This document shows positions 15,679-23,588 of a stretch of 39,966 nt of DNA, piece by piece. This stretch comes from Alphaproteobacteria bacterium UBA3760 (GTDB lineage: Bacteria > Pseudomonadota > Alphaproteobacteria > Rs-D84): positions 1 through 39,966 of the forward strand of contig DFGC01000019.1 of NCBI GenBank assembly GCA_002371155.1, given 5' to 3'. The first letter of the stretch is position 1; each line of letters starts with the position of its first letter. The position numbers were made by a program, and so were the translations under genes. Below the pieces are notes generated by a model. The model was not told where the DNA came from. It saw only the letters and a program-made list of their open reading frames with translations, and made no database searches.

Positions 15679-16107
15679 TTATCGCGATTGCCCAATGCGA
15701 CGAAGCGCGCAAATCACACCACGGCCGTGGCGACGGCGTCTGTATCTTTTGGATTCACGTAACCGCAGACCTTCGGCAACGGTCATAACCACATCTAAAT
15801 CATAAGGGCTTTCTACAATAATTGCCAAACCGTTTGGGTTGTGTTCGCAACCGCATTTTATTCTGACCTTTGGATTCTGAAAGGTTTGGTTGACAACGGG
15901 GCCATCCCATGTATTTATACGCAAATTGACCGCCAGGCTCAGTGTTTTGTCAATTTGCGCCCTTACTGCATCCAAACTGTCGTCTGTGATTGTTATACCC
16001 TTGGACGGGTCAGATTTTTCCGCCGTAAACATTGTGGGACTGATACCGACAATAATTGAAATATTATAACCACGATATTGTTCCACAGGATATTTTTTCA
16101 TTGGCAT
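15679..16107 (-). CDS. Hypothetical protein with Arg-rich C-terminus
   Basis: 142 residues, not recognised. The N-terminal half has an alternating strand pattern (YRGYNISIIVGISPTMFTAE). The middle has a CGCEHNP motif, and the tail is an Arg-rich stretch (KRYRRRRHGRG) that could bind nucleic acid or phosphate. No signal peptide. AAAGGA precedes the ATG, which lies 12 bases after the LysM gene stop, so the two are co-transcribed from the promoter at 17279-17308. Confidence 0.65.
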   Translation of the reverse strand: MPMKKYPVEQYRGYNISIIVGISPTMFTAEKSDPSKGITITDDSLDAVRAQIDKTLSLAVNLRINTWDGPVVNQTFQNPKVRIKCGCEHNPNGLAIIVESPYDLDVVMTVAEGLRLRESKRYRRRRHGRGVICALRRIGQSR

Positions 16108-16118
16108 CGTTTATTCCT

Positions 16119-17249
16119 TTATTTACTCTGACCGACGGGTATGTTTAATTTTTGTTTTGGATAAATTAAATCTGGATTTTTGATATTGTTGCGCGTGGCA
16201 ATCACACTGAACAAAACACCGCGTCGCATAAAGTTCCGTGCAATAATCCACAAACAATCCCCCCGACGCACAGTATAATATGTATCATCATCGCCCGTCA
16301 TTTTCGGCATAATAAATTGGTTGACAATCGTCGCAACGATATTGCCGTCATCATCATGCATACGAATATTTAATGTATATTCATCGCCTGGGGTTAAATC
16401 GCCGACATCTGCGCCCAATCCAAAATGTTTATAGTCCGACACACGCGCGGTTCCCAAAAATTCGTCATTTAATGTCGCCGATATGCGCAGTCTGGGCAAC
16501 CCATCACCCGTTATAACAATACGACCATTGCTCAGATAATCGATTTTAGAAACACTTAAATCACCATCGTGCAACGCGTATGGTGCATGTAAAATCCGTG
16601 TGCCATCACGGGTCATCAACAATGATACAGAATTTTCCGCACCCGTGTCCGATATGTAAATAAACACACGGTCGGCGGATTTTGTTTTTGATTCGACATC
16701 CATCAAATACAAAGTATAATTTCCCGCCGGAAACGCATTTGTCGGTGCCCACACGAATTCACCGTTATCATCCGTCATAACCGTTGCAGACAATTTTTTA
16801 TTCATAAATATCGACACACCCGTATTCGCGTGCCACCGACCCGCAACAACGATTTTGCCATCGTCGCCAATTCTGACAATATCAAATGCCGGTGTTTTTA
16901 ATTCTGGGGCGGGAATGGTTCGTACAATGGGTTCCGGTACCGGTGGAACAACCGGCGTTGTGCGATTTGCACGCAAATACCCAAACAACACCCAAATCAA
17001 AATAATAACAACAATAATCGCACACAAAATCGGAAACCAATATTCGCGCCACCAAGATTTTTGCGCCGCATCCCCATTTGACCGTACCGCCGGTCGCCCA
17101 ACAACGCGTTTTTCCGGGTTTGGCTTGGCAAACACATTCAAAGATTTGAAAAATTTACGCGCAAATGAACGGCGTTTTTCCAACCATGCGCGCTGTTTTG
17201 CAATGGATTCATCAATCAATTCATCATTGGACTTGGTTTGTTTTGCCAT
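16119..17249 (-). CDS. LysM-domain membrane protein
   Basis: 376 residues from the ATG at 17249, which has AGGAG upstream; the frame is open further but without a ribosome site. A basic cytoplasmic N-terminus of about 70 residues precedes one transmembrane helix (about 72-92). A Pro-rich linker and immunoglobulin-like strand regions follow (GRWHANTGVSIFMNKK..., VTGDGLPRL...). The C-terminal 50 residues are a LysM domain (YYTVRRGDCLWIIARNF, NPDLIYPKQKLNIP), which binds peptidoglycan glycans. Alphaproteobacteria commonly have LysM proteins of this design in the envelope. It is divergent from the phosphofructokinase gene. Confidence 0.88.
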   Translation of the reverse strand: MAKQTKSNDELIDESIAKQRAWLEKRRSFARKFFKSLNVFAKPNPEKRVVGRPAVRSNGDAAQKSWWREYWFPILCAIIVVIILIWVLFGYLRANRTTPVVPPVPEPIVRTIPAPELKTPAFDIVRIGDDGKIVVAGRWHANTGVSIFMNKKLSATVMTDDNGEFVWAPTNAFPAGNYTLYLMDVESKTKSADRVFIYISDTGAENSVSLLMTRDGTRILHAPYALHDGDLSVSKIDYLSNGRIVITGDGLPRLRISATLNDEFLGTARVSDYKHFGLGADVGDLTPGDEYTLNIRMHDDDGNIVATIVNQFIMPKMTGDDDTYYTVRRGDCLWIIARNFMRRGVLFSVIATRNNIKNPDLIYPKQKLNIPVGQSK

Positions 17250-17278
17250 CAGAAATTTACTCCTATTTATACCGCATA

Positions 17279-17308
17279 TAAATAGCACAAAAACAATACA
17301 AATGTCAA
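17279..17308 (-). promoter_or_regulatory. Promoter of the LysM operon
   Basis: Minus strand TTGACA (17303-17308), 18 bases, TATTTA (17279-17284). It lies just upstream of the phosphofructokinase -10 on the other strand. Confidence 0.5.
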
Positions 17309-17319
17309 ATTTTTTATGA

Positions 17320-17345
17320 TATAATATATGCCGAAATTGGGGGAA
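17320..17345 (+). promoter_or_regulatory. -10 box and ribosome site deciding the pfk start
   Basis: TATAAT at 17320-17325 within TTTATGATATAAT, then GGGGGA before the ATG at 17349. This makes the ATG at 17328, three bases after the -10, an unlikely start. The -35 is poor. The same -10 context and the same GGGGGAAAATATG start occur before the 75-residue gene at 37735. Confidence 0.55.
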
Positions 17346-17348
17346 AAT

Positions 17349-18431
17349 ATGAAAAAATTAGGCATTATGACAACCGGCGGCGATTGTTCGGGATTAAACA
17401 GTGTGATATATAACATTATTCACGGGGGCATGCGGCGCGGTTGGGCGATATACGGTATATTGGATGGCACGGATGGATTGATTGGTGCAACGCCAAATGT
17501 TGTGCGGTTGACCGCGGACACATTGCCGCCGGAATCTGCGTTCGTCGCGGGCAGTATTTTGCGCAACGGTAATGTTGGGCACACAAACGGTTTTGAACGT
17601 GCGGTGCAATCGGGTAAATACGCGCAATTTACAAAAATGCTGAAAAAGAATTTGTCTGGGTTGAAACTGGACGCGTTGATTTTAATTGGTGGCAACGGCA
17701 GTTTATCTTTGGCATGGAAAACGCGTGATATATATTCTGATTTGCAACTGATTTGTATTCCAAAAACGATAGATATGGATATTCCATTGACCGACAAAAC
17801 AATCGGTTTTGATACAGCGGTATCGCAACTGACCCATTTTTGTGATGATTTAATGCTGACCGCACGCAGTCATCATCGTTGGTTTGTTGTGCAATCCATG
17901 GGGCGCAATTGTGGCGCATTGGCATTGACGGCGGGTGTTGCGTCCATGGCGCGTGCGATTTTAATTCCAGAAATAAAATTCGATGTTGATAAATTGGTTA
18001 AACATATTAAATCGGCACCAACCGATTACGGAATCATTATGGTATCCGAAGGAATATCTCTGCGTGGGCATTCGGGGCGGCCGGCCGACATGATATCGCG
18101 CAAACTTTCCGCCGCCGGTATTGCGAACCGCACCGCGTTTCCTGAACATATCCAAAGGGCAGGGGACACTACGCCAAACGACAGAATATTGGCGGCGCGC
18201 ATGGCGGATGCGGCGTTGGATGCGATTGAAAACAACGAAACATATGTGATGACGGCACTGCAAAACGGTGAAATCACAACGGTTGGCATAGATACGGTTG
18301 TATCGTCCGGTCATCCGGAACGCGACCCAAATATATCAGACCTGACTATATCAAACGCGACGGTTTCTGACGATGACCCGCTCCTTGTTGCCGCAGATAA
18401 CATGGGTATATATATCGGTGAAACGAAATAA
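17349..18431 (+). CDS. pfkA: 6-phosphofructokinase (mixed ATP/PPi-type residues)
   Basis: 360 residues. Phosphorylates fructose 6-phosphate, the committing glycolytic step. Motifs: TTGGDCSGLNS (8-18) for GGDAPGMN, GGNGS (114-118), PKTIDMDI (138-145) for the usual P(G/K)TIDNDI with the catalytic Asp kept, MGR (184-186), Glu234 in VSEGIS and HIQR (267-270). Gly at the GGxG site is typical of ATP users, while Lys in PKTID is typical of the PPi or clade-X groups, so the phosphate donor cannot be read from the sequence. Met for Asn in TIDND and Cys-Ser for Ala-Pro in the first motif are unusual. Family membership is sure, cofactor is not. Confidence 0.93.
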   Translation: MKKLGIMTTGGDCSGLNSVIYNIIHGGMRRGWAIYGILDGTDGLIGATPNVVRLTADTLPPESAFVAGSILRNGNVGHTNGFERAVQSGKYAQFTKMLKKNLSGLKLDALILIGGNGSLSLAWKTRDIYSDLQLICIPKTIDMDIPLTDKTIGFDTAVSQLTHFCDDLMLTARSHHRWFVVQSMGRNCGALALTAGVASMARAILIPEIKFDVDKLVKHIKSAPTDYGIIMVSEGISLRGHSGRPADMISRKLSAAGIANRTAFPEHIQRAGDTTPNDRILAARMADAALDAIENNETYVMTALQNGEITTVGIDTVVSSGHPERDPNISDLTISNATVSDDDPLLVAADNMGIYIGETK

Positions 18432-18436
18432 AAAAC

Positions 18437-18462
18437 CGGGCATTTTGCCCGATTTTTATTTT
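18437..18462. terminator. Bidirectional intrinsic terminator
   Basis: CGGGC / GCCCG around ATTTT (18437-18451), a T-run on the plus strand and A-run on its left. Serves pfkA and the convergent gene at 18456. Confidence 0.7.
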
Positions 18463-19040
18463 TCCAATCCCAATCTAATATTTTGGATCAATGATAATAG
18501 TCTGTCGCGGTCTGCTTTGTTAAAATCTTTTAATATCTGGGCAATACCTTGTTCTTTAATTTTTTCGACTGTTTTATTTTCTATCAGGCGATATTTATAA
18601 TGACCTTGTTCATCTTTTGTGCGTGAAAATGTCACGATATCACCACGGTGAACATCAACCATCATACCGTATGAATCATAATAAATCTGTTTCCATACAG
18701 GGCTGTATGCTTGTATTTTTGTATATGTACTGGCTTGTATATGTATAACAGATGTCACAACTGCATCTTGTTCTTTTTGGTCTATAAAATCCCGTAATTT
18801 TTCTTCCGCTGTATGCAAATCAAACCCGGTCATATACGCATAAGTATTTCCACGTTTTTGACGTAATACAGGAATCTTATCGCCCGGTTTATGTTTTTTG
18901 CGCCAACCATCCCAATAGATTGAACCGTCAAACCGTTTTGTGAAAAATCTCCCCCACAAATTGTTTTCTAACCATACGCCACTATCATCAATGCTGAGAA
19001 TTGTGCTAAACTGGTGATTTTCGTCTTCATAATTTGCCAT
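18456..19040 (-). CDS. Hypothetical protein
   Basis: 194 residues, not recognised. Many aromatic residues and alternating strands in the first two thirds (VWLENNLWGRFF, FDGSIYWDGW), a segment IQAYSPVWKQIYYDSYGMMVDVHRGDIVTFSRTKDE that looks like a small beta-barrel, then a helical C-terminus (about 160-194). AAGGAG precedes the ATG. No signal peptide. It lies between pfkA and dnaK and is AT-rich with codon use unlike dnaK, consistent with accessory origin. Confidence 0.65.
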   Translation of the reverse strand: MANYEDENHQFSTILSIDDSGVWLENNLWGRFFTKRFDGSIYWDGWRKKHKPGDKIPVLRQKRGNTYAYMTGFDLHTAEEKLRDFIDQKEQDAVVTSVIHIQASTYTKIQAYSPVWKQIYYDSYGMMVDVHRGDIVTFSRTKDEQGHYKYRLIENKTVEKIKEQGIAQILKDFNKADRDRLLSLIQNIRLGLEK

Positions 19041-19104
19041 ATAATTAACTCCTTGCTATTTTCTTTTTTTATAACATAAAAATACCAAAAAGCAATTAAA
19101 AAAA

Positions 19105-19120
19105 CCGCCCGATTGGGCGG
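19105..19120 (-). terminator. Intrinsic terminator of dnaK
   Basis: CCGCCC / GGGCGG around GATT, followed on the minus strand by a run of eight T. Confidence 0.8.
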
Positions 19121-19140
19121 TATTTCAAAAGAAAGAACAA

Positions 19141-21036
19141 TTATTTCTTTTCAGAAAAATCTGCATCGGTTGTGTTATTGTCATTACCCGATTCAGAATT
19201 TCCCGCGTTTGCCTGTTGTTCGGCTTGACTCGCTTTATACACCGCTTCGCCCAACTTCATGGCTTTTTCTGTCAACGCATCCGTCTTTTCTTTCAAAGAT
19301 TCAACCGTTGCGTTTTCATTTTTCAATTCGGCAGACAACGCATCTTTGGCATCTTCGATGGCTTTCTTTTCATCTGCTGAAATCTTGTCACCATGTTCTT
19401 TCAATGATTTTTCAATTGAAAACACTGCTGCCTCGGCTTGGTTTTTCGCCTCGACTAATTCGCGTTTCTTTTTATCTGCGTCGGCATTGGCTGCGGCCTC
19501 GTCAACCATGCGTTTGATTTCGTCTTCCGACAGGCCCCCATCGGATTTAATCGAAATAGCCTGTTCTTTGCCGGTGCCTTTATCCTTGGCGGAAACATGC
19601 ACGATACCGTTTGCGTCAATATCAAACGATACCTCGATTTGTGGCATGCCACGCGGTGCCGGTGCGATACCTTCCAAATTAAATTGACCCAACAATTTAT
19701 TATCCGCCGCCATGTCGCGTTCACCTTGGAATACGCGAATTGTCACAGCCGATTGGTTATCTTCGGCGGTTGAAAACACTTGTGATTTCTTGGTTGGGAT
19801 TGTTGTATTGCGGTCAATCAAGCGGGTAAATACACCACCCAATGTTTCAATACCCAATGACAATGGGGTCACATCCAACAACAAAACATCCTTGACATCG
19901 CCCTTTAACACACCGCCTTGAATCGCGGCACCCATTGCAACAACTTCGTCCGGATTCACGCCTTTGTGCGGTTCGCGACCAAAGAATTCTTTGACGGTTT
20001 CAACAACCTTGGGCATACGTGTTTGACCACCGACCAAAATAACCTCGGAAATTTGGGATTTAGTCAAACCGGCGTCTTTTAATGCCTTTTCGCATGGTTC
20101 AATGGTTTTGCGAATCAAATCATCAACCAAAGATTCCAATTTTGCGCGGGATAACGTTGTATTGAAATGTTTTGGCCCCGTTGCGTCCGCCGTCAAGAAC
20201 GGCAGGTTAATATCCGCAGATGTCTTGGACGACAATTCGATTTTTGCCTTTTCTGCGGCTTCTTTCAATCTTTGCAACGCCAATTTATCGTTGGACAAAT
20301 CGATACCGGTCTGGGCCTTGAATTCATCGATTAAATATTTCAATATACGCGCATCGAAATCAGACCCGCCCAATGCCGTATCACCATTGGTTGATTTAAC
20401 CTCGAACACACCGTCAACGATTTCCAAAATGGACACATCGAACGTTCCACCACCCAAATCATATACGACGATTGTGCCGTCTTTGTCTTTATCCAAACCA
20501 TATGCCAATGCCGCGGCGGTTGGTTCATTTACAATACGCAACACATTTAATCCCGCGATACGACCGGCATCCTTGGTTGCCTGACGTTGTGAATCATTAA
20601 AATATGCCGGCACAGTAATAACCGCATCGGTAATCGTTTCGCCCAAATAATTTTCGGCATCTTTTTTCAGTTTTGCCAAAATCATCGCAGAAATTTGTGA
20701 TGGTGCATATTTTTTACCATCCATTTCAACCCATGCGTCGCCATTGTCGCCTGCAACAATTTTGTATGGCACGCGTTTTTGGATTTCTTTGACTGCCGGA
20801 CTGTCATAACGCAATCCCATCAGTCTTTTGATTTCATAAATAGTATTTTCTGGGTTTGTGACCGCCTGGTTTTTTGCGGTAATACCAACCAATTGGTCGC
20901 CGTTTTGTGTCAATGCCACAACCGACGGAGTGGTGCGTTGACCCTCGGCATTTTCAATAATTTTTGGGTCAGACCCATCCATAAATGCCATTGCGGAATT
21001 TGTTGTTCCTAAATCGATACCTAATACTTTTGCCAT
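19141..21036 (-). CDS. dnaK: Chaperone DnaK (Hsp70)
   Basis: 631 residues, normal length. N-terminal ATPase with VLGIDLGTTNSAMAF, VYDLGGGTFDVSI, the EPTAAALAYGL block and GGQTRMP. Then the substrate domain (PLSLGIETLGGVFTRLI, DNQSAVTIRVFQGERDMA) and a helical lid with an Asn/Asp-rich tail lacking the EEVD-like end. Preceded by AGGAGG. No dnaJ or grpE is adjacent, though in many alphaproteobacteria dnaJ follows. An apparent sigma-32 promoter lies upstream. Confidence 0.99.
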   Translation of the reverse strand: MAKVLGIDLGTTNSAMAFMDGSDPKIIENAEGQRTTPSVVALTQNGDQLVGITAKNQAVTNPENTIYEIKRLMGLRYDSPAVKEIQKRVPYKIVAGDNGDAWVEMDGKKYAPSQISAMILAKLKKDAENYLGETITDAVITVPAYFNDSQRQATKDAGRIAGLNVLRIVNEPTAAALAYGLDKDKDGTIVVYDLGGGTFDVSILEIVDGVFEVKSTNGDTALGGSDFDARILKYLIDEFKAQTGIDLSNDKLALQRLKEAAEKAKIELSSKTSADINLPFLTADATGPKHFNTTLSRAKLESLVDDLIRKTIEPCEKALKDAGLTKSQISEVILVGGQTRMPKVVETVKEFFGREPHKGVNPDEVVAMGAAIQGGVLKGDVKDVLLLDVTPLSLGIETLGGVFTRLIDRNTTIPTKKSQVFSTAEDNQSAVTIRVFQGERDMAADNKLLGQFNLEGIAPAPRGMPQIEVSFDIDANGIVHVSAKDKGTGKEQAISIKSDGGLSEDEIKRMVDEAAANADADKKKRELVEAKNQAEAAVFSIEKSLKEHGDKISADEKKAIEDAKDALSAELKNENATVESLKEKTDALTEKAMKLGEAVYKASQAEQQANAGNSESGNDNNTTDADFSEKK

Positions 21037-21071
21037 AATTAAAGCCTCCTTAAAAATATTTTTTGCTGTTT

Positions 21072-21102
21072 CTGATATAGTTATGCAAAAATCAATTTCA
21101 AG
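21072..21102 (-). promoter_or_regulatory. Heat-shock (sigma-32) promoter of dnaK
   Basis: Minus strand CTTG (21099-21102), 17 bases, ACTATATCAG (21072-21081). This fits the published alphaproteobacterial RpoH pattern CTTG-N17-CYTATNTNNG at all fixed positions but one (A for the first C). The leader to the ATG is about 30 bases and includes AGGAGG. Confidence 0.7.
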
Positions 21103-21158
21103 GGGCAGGGGATAAAATATTTATCGGTTTATAATCCTGGGGGCGGGACAATAAAAAA

Positions 21159-21178
21159 CCGCCCAAATTTTTGGGCGG
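21159..21178 (-). terminator. Intrinsic terminator of rplY
   Basis: CCGCCCAA / TTGGGCGG around ATTT, followed on the minus strand by a run of T (complement of 21153-21158). Confidence 0.8.
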
Positions 21179-21203
21179 TTGGATTAAAAATGAAATAAAT
21201 ATT

Positions 21204-21839
21204 TTATTTCTTTGCCGGTGCTGCGACCTTGGCTGGTGCCGCTGGTGCCGCCGCGGCCGGTTTGTTATCGGCCTCGTCTGGCATTTTACCACCAATTGTG
21301 ACGAATGCCAATTCTGCCTGGTGCAGACCCAATTCGATACCCTTTGGCAAAACCAAATCTGTTCCGTGGATAACCTCGCCAATATTCAGATTTGCCAAAT
21401 CAACCACGATTTTTTCAGGCATATCGTGAACCAAACCGCGCAATGCAACCTTACGCACAGCAAAGTTCAACACACCGCCCAATTTCAAACCGCGTGATGT
21501 ATCAACATTTGCCAATTCCAAAGGCACGCTGACCGAAACAGGCGATTTTACATCGATGCGTTTAAAGTCAACATGGATAACTTTGTCAGACACCGGATGA
21601 TATTGAATATCCATCAACATAGCGTCCTCGTTTCCCTTTGGGGTTTCAATTTGGAATAATTTTGTCCGCAAAGATGGTTGTTTCAACAACATTTCAAAAT
21701 CGCGCGCATTCAAACAGATTGCGACAGGTTCTTTTTTATCGCCATAAATAACGGCGGGAATATTTTGATTTTTGCGAACGGAACGTGCGGCCCCCTTGCC
21801 AGCAACATTACGAAATTCTGCTTTTAATGTAATTGCCAT
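21204..21839 (-). CDS. rplY: 50S ribosomal protein L25/CTC (bL25)
   Basis: 211 residues from the ATG at 21839 (AAGGA upstream); a longer frame starts in the leader hairpin and is rejected. Long CTC-type bL25, which binds 5S rRNA. The N-terminal L25 domain covers about 1-90 (NQNIPAVIYGDKKEP, DIQYHPVSDKVIHVDF) and the TL5 C-terminal domain 95-185 (LELANVDTSRGLKLGGVLN, LNIGEVIHGTDLVLPKGIEL). An Ala/Pro/Lys tail ends the chain. No pth follows, unlike the common alphaproteobacterial order. Confidence 0.96.
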   Translation of the reverse strand: MAITLKAEFRNVAGKGAARSVRKNQNIPAVIYGDKKEPVAICLNARDFEMLLKQPSLRTKLFQIETPKGNEDAMLMDIQYHPVSDKVIHVDFKRIDVKSPVSVSVPLELANVDTSRGLKLGGVLNFAVRKVALRGLVHDMPEKIVVDLANLNIGEVIHGTDLVLPKGIELGLHQAELAFVTIGGKMPDEADNKPAAAAPAAPAKVAAPAKK

Positions 21840-21858
21840 TTTGTAATCCTTTTTCTTG

Positions 21859-21926
21859 TCCCACATAGCCTTGGCGAAGTGGGATGTTTTTTTACTATTT
21901 GCGCGACCTCCAAGGGTGTCGTGCGC
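21859..21926. promoter_or_regulatory. Structured rplY leader, includes repeat family B copy 2
   Basis: The 122 bases between rsmD and rplY hold two palindromes. TCCCAC/GTGGGA (21859-21884) has the loop ATAGCCTTGGCGAA, matching 11 of 14 loop bases of the copy at 15051-15076 but with a different stem that is also fully paired. GCGCGAC/GTCGTGCGC (21901-21926) is a second stem with a bulge. On the minus strand both would be in the rplY mRNA leader. A T7 run beside the first hairpin would make it a terminator only for plus-strand transcription. Confidence 0.5.
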
Positions 21927-21961
21927 GGCATATTATGTATTAAAAACATTGAAAAATCAAG

Positions 21962-22513
21962 TTAAATCTTGCGCAAAATCAAAAATCGGGCACGACCATA
22001 TGTTTTGTCTCGTAAAATTTCCCAATTTTCATCAATTTTTGGCATGTCTTGAATTTTTTCAAATTCCCACACCAAAATTGCACCAGGTTTGGCAACTGTG
22101 GTTAATTTTTTTACAAACAAAACACCCATATTAAAATCAGAATAGGGTGGGTCTATAAATACTAAATCAGCCATTTTACCGTATTTTTCCACCACAAACA
22201 AAGCATTAGTAAAATCAACTTTGGTTGTTTCCGAAACAGATGCTAAATTCTTTTTTATTGCATCTATGGATTTATTTGAATTATCTGTGAAAATAACATT
22301 TGCATTATTAAACCGCGACAAATATTCCAATCCAAATGCCCCAGAACCTGCAAAAACATCCCATACCGTCATACTTTGTGTGTTATCAACAATACCATTT
22401 ATCATATTAAACAATGCGCCACGTGCCAAACTTTGTGTTGGGCGCGCCCCACCAGGCAAAAATAACTTTTTACCCCGATATTTACCGGAAATGATTTGCA
22501 ATTTGGAATCCAT
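21962..22513 (-). CDS. rsmD: 16S rRNA (guanine966-N2)-methyltransferase RsmD
   Basis: 183 residues. Class I methyltransferase that modifies G966 of 16S rRNA. SAM site DVFAGSGAFGLE (52-63) and catalytic DPPY (121-124) are present, after the N-terminal ISGKYRGKKL and RPTQSLARGALFN block. Divergent from tadA with 17 bases between the start codons. Its promoter puts the -10 box 7 bases from this ATG with no Shine-Dalgarno, so the mRNA is probably leaderless. Confidence 0.95.
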   Translation of the reverse strand: MDSKLQIISGKYRGKKLFLPGGARPTQSLARGALFNMINGIVDNTQSMTVWDVFAGSGAFGLEYLSRFNNANVIFTDNSNKSIDAIKKNLASVSETTKVDFTNALFVVEKYGKMADLVFIDPPYSDFNMGVLFVKKLTTVAKPGAILVWEFEKIQDMPKIDENWEILRDKTYGRARFLILRKI

Positions 22514-22523
22514 GTATTAAACT
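22495..22523 (+). promoter_or_regulatory. Promoter of tadA, predicted leaderless
   Basis: TTTGCA (22495-22500), 17 bases, TAAACT (22518-22523), 7 bases, ATG. It lies mostly within the start of rsmD. Confidence 0.45.
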
Positions 22524-22548
22524 ATACAACATGGATTTTATGAATCAA
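22521..22548 (-). promoter_or_regulatory. Promoter of rsmD, predicted leaderless
   Basis: Minus strand TTGATT (22543-22548), 16 bases, TATAGT (22521-22526), 7 bases, ATG. Its -10 overlaps that of the tadA promoter, so only one polymerase can bind at a time. Confidence 0.55.
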
Positions 22549-22989
22549 GCAATGATTTTGGCAAACAAAGCGATGAATCACGACGATGTTCCAATCGGCG
22601 CGGTAATTGTGCGCAATGGTAAAATTATTGCGCGTGGTGAAAACCGGGTGCAAAAATGCAAAAATCCAACATTACACGCCGAAATTGTGGCGATAAATCG
22701 CGCGGTCAAAAAACTGGGGCAAAAATTTTTGGACGATTGCGATATTTATGTGTCGTTGGAACCATGTGCCATGTGTGCAACCGCCATTTCATTTGCGCGG
22801 ATTCGCAATATTTATTTTGCCGCATGTGACGAAAAGGGCGGGGGAATAACCGCAAATGCGCGAATATTTGACAACGATAAACATCTGTGGCGTCCAAATA
22901 TAATCCAAATGCCCGAATATGCGGATGCATCCGCCAAATTATTGCGCGAATTTTTTAATGCCCGCCGTAAACCCAAGGATACAAAATGA
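22531..22989 (+). CDS. tadA: tRNA-specific adenosine deaminase TadA
   Basis: 152 residues. Converts A34 to inosine in tRNA-Arg(ACG). Zinc site HAE (His49, Glu51) and PCAMC (Cys79, Cys82), with VPIGAVIV and NRVQ in the N-terminal part. Overlaps the next ORF by four bases (ATGA). The start is the first ATG; a second Met four residues on is possible but lies further from the -10 box. Confidence 0.95.
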   Translation: MDFMNQAMILANKAMNHDDVPIGAVIVRNGKIIARGENRVQKCKNPTLHAEIVAINRAVKKLGQKFLDDCDIYVSLEPCAMCATAISFARIRNIYFAACDEKGGGITANARIFDNDKHLWRPNIIQMPEYADASAKLLREFFNARRKPKDTK

Positions 22990-23567
22990 CAAAAAGCATA
23001 ATAATCAAGGGATTGACACTAGATATGAAAATATCAGAAAAATTCAGAAAAACGGATGCAACGTTTATAAATGTCCGTGACGGGTCGATATTTGAGCATA
23101 CTTTTTGTCATAAACTAGTAGATGGTAAATATCCTTATTGGAATAAAATATTTTACGGTCAAAGGGGGGATTTAGCAATTTTTAGATGTGGTGAATGTGG
23201 TATGCTACACTTTACCGGGATCACTTATTATCATACACACCAGTATGCCATCGCAACAGTTTTGGGTACAAATAGCGATAAAACAAAATTGCAACTACAT
23301 ATTCTTAATAAGTTTCCTGACACAATTATATACGAAACGAGCAATACCAAAAACTTCCCGTATATAGAATTTATCGAGCGAAACGATGAACTTTTGATAA
23401 AATACCCCAAAAATGTTGGTGAATACATCCAGATTATCGCCAATATAACACAAAATAAGAAACTGTATAGTCTCAACAGGGAAAGTGTAAGGCTTGAGTA
23501 TGAGGAAAAATATACATTTTCACCAACGGGAATATTACTAACCAACAAAAGAAAAAAAGAACGATAA
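22986..23567 (+). CDS. Hypothetical protein coupled to tadA
   Basis: 193 residues, not recognised. Contains CGECGMLHFTG with two Cys and a nearby YYHTHQY, which could form a zinc site, and otherwise alternating strands. Lys/Arg-rich tail (KRKKER). The ATGA overlap suggests translational coupling to tadA. Base and codon use differ from tadA (more AT, many ATA and AGG codons), so the gene may have been acquired and placed under the tadA promoter. Confidence 0.65.
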   Translation: MTKSIIIKGLTLDMKISEKFRKTDATFINVRDGSIFEHTFCHKLVDGKYPYWNKIFYGQRGDLAIFRCGECGMLHFTGITYYHTHQYAIATVLGTNSDKTKLQLHILNKFPDTIIYETSNTKNFPYIEFIERNDELLIKYPKNVGEYIQIIANITQNKKLYSLNRESVRLEYEEKYTFSPTGILLTNKRKKER

Positions 23568-23588
23568 AAATTCCGCCCAAAATCAGGC

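Noticed and set aside
21840..21866. Longer rplY beginning at 21866
   Set aside because: That ATG lies in a leader hairpin, adds residues not found in bL25, and the ATG at 21839 has a proper AAGGA site.
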